From: Oscillospiraceae bacterium
GTDB lineage: Bacteria > Bacillota > Clostridia > Oscillospirales > CAG-272
Reading direction: 5' to 3'
Assembly: GCA_015063795.1 (NCBI GenBank)
Contig: SVTL01000002.1
Coordinates: 1 to 64,000 of the forward strand
DNA length: 64,000 nucleotides
In this document: piece after piece, positions 60,350 through 64,000 of the stretch
How the letters are laid out: every line of letters starts with the position of its first letter
Position numbering within the stretch: position 1 is the stretch's first letter
The notes under the pieces: generated by a model
Told to the model about the DNA's origin: nothing
Databases searched by the model: none
Seen by the model: only the letters and a program-made list of their open reading frames with translations
Made by a program: the position numbers and the translations under genes

Positions 60350-62188
60350 ATGAAAAAAATTCTCACCTGTTTGTTCCTCTGTGCGCTCATGCTCGTACCC
60401 GTACTGTTCGGCGGATGCGATAGCACGGAAGAAGAACTCGGAACCAATTCGTCTGCCAACGGCCCGCTCACGCTGACGCTGTACGGCATCACCGATGATT
60501 CGACGACGCCTGAAGCCATTCAGCTCGTGGAGGACCAGTTCAATACCTATACCAAGAATAAGTACAATACTCAGATCAAGCTCCGCCTGTTCAAGGAGAG
60601 CGAGTACGACGCCAAGGTCGCCGAGGCCTTCAAGGCTGTTCATGACCAGATCGCTGCCGAGGAGGCCGCTGAGGAAGCCAGACGTGAGGCTCAGCGTATC
60701 GCCCGTCAGCAGGGTCTGACCTATGTGGAGGAGACCACCGAGGCTCCCGAAACTCTGCCTGCTTTCATCATCGATGAAGAGACCGGTAAGAAGCTGACTG
60801 TGTATCCCGAGGCCGGCGAAAACCAGATGGATATCTTCCTTGTCCGCGATTACGAGCAGTTCAAGGAATACATCCTCAGCGAGGACATCGCATCTCTGGA
60901 TGAATCACTCAACAACAGCTGTAAGCTTCTGAAGTCTTACATCTACCCCACCTTCCTCACCGCTGCGAAGGATAACGGCCTTACATACGCTATTCCCAAC
61001 AACAACATCATCGGCGAGTACGAGTACCTGTTCCTGAACAAGGAAATGGTTGACAAGTACAGCTATTATCCCACCGATCTCACCACGCTGGCTTCGCTTC
61101 TGGATTATTTGGAGACTCTGAAGAAGTATGAGCCCGAGTTCACGCCCTTTGCCGGCGACATCACCGCTCCGATCGAGCTGATCACCGAGGGCGAGTCCTA
61201 TCTGGGCATCTACAATGCCGAATTGGCTACTCCCGGCGTGAAAACCTCCTTCAAGCCTGCTGAAAACGCACCCAAGAACCTTCTGACCAACGGCGATTAC
61301 CTCAACTGGATCGAGGCATATGAGAAGCTGACCGTGAAGGAGCTCATCGATGTCGATGCTGATCTGAACGGCAAGGTCGGTGCCAAGATCGTCAAGGGCG
61401 ACTGCACCATTTCTCCCACCTATGCCGAGGAATACGGTCTGTACAAGACCGACGAAAAGACCGGTCTGCCTTACTACACCGATGAAAACGGTGTTGAGTA
61501 CTATGTTTCGGTCTACAAGGCTCCCGTTGCCACCAATGCCAATATGTACAACTCCATGTTCTGCGTCAGCGCTCACACCGCCAACGTTGAGAAATGCATG
61601 AACATTCTTCTTGAGATCAACACCAACACCGCCATCCGCAATCTGTTCCAGTTCGGCGTTGAGGGCGTGAACTATGAGATCTCCGAAGTCACCGGCAAGA
61701 TCCATATGCTCAACAACACCTATTCGATGAATCCTGCCTACACCGGCAACATCCTCATTCTCGACCAGTGCGAGGATTGGGATAAGGAGATGATCCGTCT
61801 TTCCAACGACAACTGGCAGCTGATCAAGAACCACAATCTGGAGAGCGTAATCAGCCCTCTGCTCGGCTTCTACTTCAATCCCAAGGAGATCCCCGAGTAC
61901 ATCCCGCCGGAGAACGAGGACGAACCCAGCACTCTCTTTGTTGATAAGCTGTACAGCGATTGCCTGCTGGAGATCGAGGCAAAGAGCCTTGAGGCAAAGA
62001 AGGAGATCGAAGCGTTTGACGAGCAGCTGGATGAAGACGGCAAGGTCGTCACGCCCTTCAAGACCTTTGTTTCCTCTCTCGGCCTTTTGATGAATTCCGA
62101 GACCTATGTTGCCGCTGTGACCGACCCGTGGGGTGCATACTCCATCGCGCCTGTTTACAACGCTTGGCACGCCATCCAGTTCAAATAA
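60350..62188 (+). CDS. Extracellular solute-binding lipoprotein (family-1-like)
   Basis: A 612-aa lipoprotein with signal helix and lipobox LFGGC (Cys about residue 22). The mature part opens with LTLTLYGITDDSTTPEAIQLVEDQFN, a family-1 feature. A charged helical insertion follows (AAEEAAEEARREAQRIARQQG, about 100-122) with an acidic/Pro link. Later segments such as YAIPNNNIIGEYEYLFLNKEMVDKY also fit sugar-binding proteins. No transporter genes are near. It is monocistronic behind a strong promoter, and its codons end more often in T than its neighbours' (GCT, GTT, CGT), consistent with high expression. I start at ATG 60350 with TGGAGG upstream. Confidence 0.85.
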   Translation: MKKILTCLFLCALMLVPVLFGGCDSTEEELGTNSSANGPLTLTLYGITDDSTTPEAIQLVEDQFNTYTKNKYNTQIKLRLFKESEYDAKVAEAFKAVHDQIAAEEAAEEARREAQRIARQQGLTYVEETTEAPETLPAFIIDEETGKKLTVYPEAGENQMDIFLVRDYEQFKEYILSEDIASLDESLNNSCKLLKSYIYPTFLTAAKDNGLTYAIPNNNIIGEYEYLFLNKEMVDKYSYYPTDLTTLASLLDYLETLKKYEPEFTPFAGDITAPIELITEGESYLGIYNAELATPGVKTSFKPAENAPKNLLTNGDYLNWIEAYEKLTVKELIDVDADLNGKVGAKIVKGDCTISPTYAEEYGLYKTDEKTGLPYYTDENGVEYYVSVYKAPVATNANMYNSMFCVSAHTANVEKCMNILLEINTNTAIRNLFQFGVEGVNYEISEVTGKIHMLNNTYSMNPAYTGNILILDQCEDWDKEMIRLSNDNWQLIKNHNLESVISPLLGFYFNPKEIPEYIPPENEDEPSTLFVDKLYSDCLLEIEAKSLEAKKEIEAFDEQLDEDGKVVTPFKTFVSSLGLLMNSETYVAAVTDPWGAYSIAPVYNAWHAIQFK

Positions 62189-62196
62189 GACAAATA

Positions 62197-62229
62197 AGGG
62201 GACTGCCGCTTAAGCGACGGTCCCTTTTT
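62197..62229 (+). terminator. Terminator of the 60350 lipoprotein gene
   Basis: Stem GGGACTGCCGC/GCGACGGTCCC (one mismatch, one wobble, TTAA loop), then TTTTT. The next gene's GGAG SD follows within two bases of the T run. Confidence 0.85.
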
Positions 62230-62241
62230 CGGAGTTATGCT

Positions 62242-62961
62242 ATGAATGAGGATGTGAAAAGGCTTCGCGCGGAGCTGATCTCTTACGCTGACGAGGGGTA
62301 CCGTCTGTTCCAGAGCCGGCTGATGCCGAGCGTGGATAAAAAACGGGTGATCGGAGTGCGGATGCCGATCCTGCGCCGTTTAGCGATCGCTTGTGAACCG
62401 GTTCTGGCCTCGCCTGCGTTTGGCTGTGACCTGCCCCATCCCACCTATGAGGAGGACAACCTGCATGCGCTTTGGATCAACGGTCTGAAAGAGTATGACA
62501 CCTGTCTTCGGGCGTTGGAGGACTTCTTGCCCTTTGTGGACAATTGGGCCACTTGCGACCTGCTTTGCCCTCGTGCGCTGACCTCCCGTCCGCAGGATTT
62601 CGAGAGTGCCATCCGCCGCTGGATCGCCTCGGGCGAGACGTATACCGTCCGCTTCGGCATCGGGATGCTGATGCGCTTCTTCTTGGACGAACGTTTTGAT
62701 CCCTCTTATCCGAAGCTGGTGGCAGCCGTCCGCTCGGAGGAATATTATGTGCGGATGATGGCGGCGTGGTATTTTGCCACCGCGCTGGCCAAGCGGTATG
62801 AAGCCATCCTGCCCTATGCGGAAAAGGGACTGCCCGATCCGACCGTCCACCGCATGATGATCCGCAAGGCCATCGAGAGCGATCGGATCACGCCCGAGCA
62901 AAAGGCTTATCTGAAAACGCTGAAGGGAAGAGCGGAGAAGCCGAACCCCCGCACCGTTTGA
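62242..62961 (+). CDS. DNA alkylation repair protein, AlkD-like
   Basis: A 239-aa all-helical protein of the AlkD/HEAT-repeat family. Marks are VIGVRMPILRRLA near residue 30, then the region around FVDNWATCDLLCPRAL, which holds the conserved WxxxD-type motif. Later repeats are FGIGMLMRFFLDERF and YYVRMMAAWYFATALAKRY. AlkD relatives excise positively charged alkylated bases, but many clostridial members are untested. I use ATG 62242 with GGAG upstream; the longer track ORF would lie in the preceding gene and terminator. Confidence 0.88.
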   Translation: MNEDVKRLRAELISYADEGYRLFQSRLMPSVDKKRVIGVRMPILRRLAIACEPVLASPAFGCDLPHPTYEEDNLHALWINGLKEYDTCLRALEDFLPFVDNWATCDLLCPRALTSRPQDFESAIRRWIASGETYTVRFGIGMLMRFFLDERFDPSYPKLVAAVRSEEYYVRMMAAWYFATALAKRYEAILPYAEKGLPDPTVHRMMIRKAIESDRITPEQKAYLKTLKGRAEKPNPRTV

Positions 62962-63007
62962 ACTGCATTTTTTAACGACGAAAACACCAACGGAGGACAT
63001 GGACAAG

Positions 63008-63952
63008 ATGAATACAGCCAAAGACTATCAGCCCTATCAGGAGGGAAGGATCCTTTTTCAAACGCAGGTCAATGCCTTTGCGCCCGATCTCGATCACAGC
63101 TCCAACTCTCTGCAGGACGGCGAGACATACAATGCCGTCACCGGCCTTCTGATGCTGCCGAAGACCTATTCGCCGAGCGGCAAAAAGACCACGTTGGTCA
63201 TGCTGGCCCACGGCGCAGACGGATACATCACCGAAACGGTCTGGCGAGACAACAACGAGCAGTGGCTGAAAATGGTGGATATGCTGCTGGAAGCCGGCTA
63301 TGCCGTTTTCGACACCAATACGGTCAAGGACAACGGAAATGCTCCCTATAAGGCGCCGGGCATGCCCCAGACCGTGCAGAGCTATTATAAGGCTTACCGC
63401 CATTGCATCGACCATTACAATCTGTCCGATCAGATCATCACCGTCGGCTGCTCCATGGGCGGTCTTGCGGCGCTGAATTTTGCTTTTGCCCATCCGAATG
63501 CGGTCAGCGGCGTGGCGTTTTTTGCGGGGATGATCGATCTGCGCAATCAGGGCTGGATCCGTCAGCTCAAGTCCACACGCGCTCATGTGGCCGCCTGTTT
63601 GAATTTTGAGAAGAAGGAGACCTATGAGAAGGAGGACTACGAGGAGGATAAGGCGTGTCCCTATGATCCGATGAAGAAGATCGTCACGATCGATGGCAGG
63701 GAGTATGTGTTTGCGCCCTGTCCGCCGCTGAAATTCTGGCACGGTCTGGCGGATACGATCCTCCACGAGATCGACAGCAACCGCCGCTTTATCCATGCGG
63801 TGCGGAACGCGGGCGGCATCGCCGAGATGCGCGAGGTGGAAAAAGCCCCCCATGCGCTGGCCCGCGGCGTGTTCACCGATACCGACGGCAACGAGCAGAC
63901 CTTCGTTGTGGAAGAGCTGATTTGCTGGATGAACCGCATCGCCAAAGGCTGA
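63008..63952 (+). CDS. Alpha/beta hydrolase
   Basis: A 314-aa protein with an alpha/beta-hydrolase core. The oxyanion-side strand is TLVMLAHGADGY, the nucleophile elbow GCSMGGLAAL (Ser), the acid probably in WHGLADTI, and the His in EKAPHALARG. An insertion rich in Glu/Lys (FEKKETYEKEDYEEDKACPYDPMKK) lies before the acid. No signal peptide is seen, so it is probably cytosolic. The substrate is unknown. The first ATG (62999) is too close to GGAGG, so I prefer the ATG at 63008. Confidence 0.85.
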   Translation: MNTAKDYQPYQEGRILFQTQVNAFAPDLDHSSNSLQDGETYNAVTGLLMLPKTYSPSGKKTTLVMLAHGADGYITETVWRDNNEQWLKMVDMLLEAGYAVFDTNTVKDNGNAPYKAPGMPQTVQSYYKAYRHCIDHYNLSDQIITVGCSMGGLAALNFAFAHPNAVSGVAFFAGMIDLRNQGWIRQLKSTRAHVAACLNFEKKETYEKEDYEEDKACPYDPMKKIVTIDGREYVFAPCPPLKFWHGLADTILHEIDSNRRFIHAVRNAGGIAEMREVEKAPHALARGVFTDTDGNEQTFVVEELICWMNRIAKG

Positions 63953-64000
63953 TCGGACTCATAACCGAAAAAACAAAACGATCCCTCCTGCCTGTGAGAA

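Overview
The window looks like a chromosomal segment of an endospore-forming, low-G+C-lineage but compositionally GC-rich Clostridia (Eubacteriales/Oscillospirales-like, probably an uncultivated gut or anaerobic lineage). The evidence is a full spoIIIA gene set plus yunB, ymxH and ytvI-like genes, GntR/YtrA-type regulators, ECF-type folate uptake under a THF riboswitch, SDs of the AGGAGG type, and strong sigma-A promoters (TTGACA/TATAAT). Lineage below class is inference; I see no 16S rRNA here. I see no phage, transposon, CRISPR array or defence island. Nearly all genes are housekeeping or sporulation genes.

Layout. (1) 1-690: tRNA-Leu(UAA) and initiator tRNA-fMet on the minus strand behind a near-perfect sigma-A promoter, followed by three minus-strand terminators and a 22-nt copy of the 3' end of tRNA-fMet. 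(2) 701-18739, all minus: dprA, topA, trmFO, rnc, a radical SAM gene, smc, ftsY, rdgB, yhbY, nadD, yqeK, an LCP gene, rsfS, leuS. Many stop/start overlaps mark this as one or a few operons for chromosome maintenance, RNA processing, NAD synthesis and translation. (3) 18782-29079, minus: an acyl-CoA synthetase-like enzyme, pnp and rpsO, then a lipoprotein, cysS, cysE, a VanY-type carboxypeptidase and a Pro/Gln/Arg-tailed membrane protein. (4) 29088-33141, minus: spoIIIAA-AG. (5) 33230-46380, plus: pcrA/uvrD helicase, a DUF1540 gene, spoIIIAH (detached from its operon), a GntR-ABC-lipoprotein operon, THF riboswitch-folT-folC, a YtvI-like permease, then (minus) ymxH, then a HAD phosphatase and an oligopeptide-type binding lipoprotein. 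(6) 46385-48302, minus: a second GntR-ABC operon. (7) 48350-51566, plus: rnpB (RNase P RNA), a small membrane protein, a MutS-like ATPase, yunB. (8) 51578-55246, minus: pepD-like dipeptidase, glycerophosphodiesterase, MFS transporter. (9) 55455-63952, plus: a DUF975 protein, dgt-dnaG-rpoD, an orphan family-1-type binding lipoprotein, an AlkD-like protein and an alpha/beta hydrolase.

Points of most interest: spoIIIAH is separated from spoIIIAA-AG and lies on the opposite strand behind a candidate sigma-E promoter. Intrinsic-terminator-like hairpins repeatedly run into the ribosome-binding site or start codon of the next gene (DUF1540 gene, yunB, alkD-like gene), while the folT leader carries a THF aptamer with an SD-sequestering helix. 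Both GntR/ABC operons carry perfect inverted repeats over the -10 of their own promoter. A 22-nt duplicate of the tRNA-fMet 3' end has the look of an integration scar. I found no clearly novel multi-gene system; the best candidates for something undescribed are these regulatory architectures.

Gene starts were moved from the ORF-track start wherever a better-placed SD and family N-terminus indicated it. All function calls come from motif and family recognition by eye; no database search was possible.
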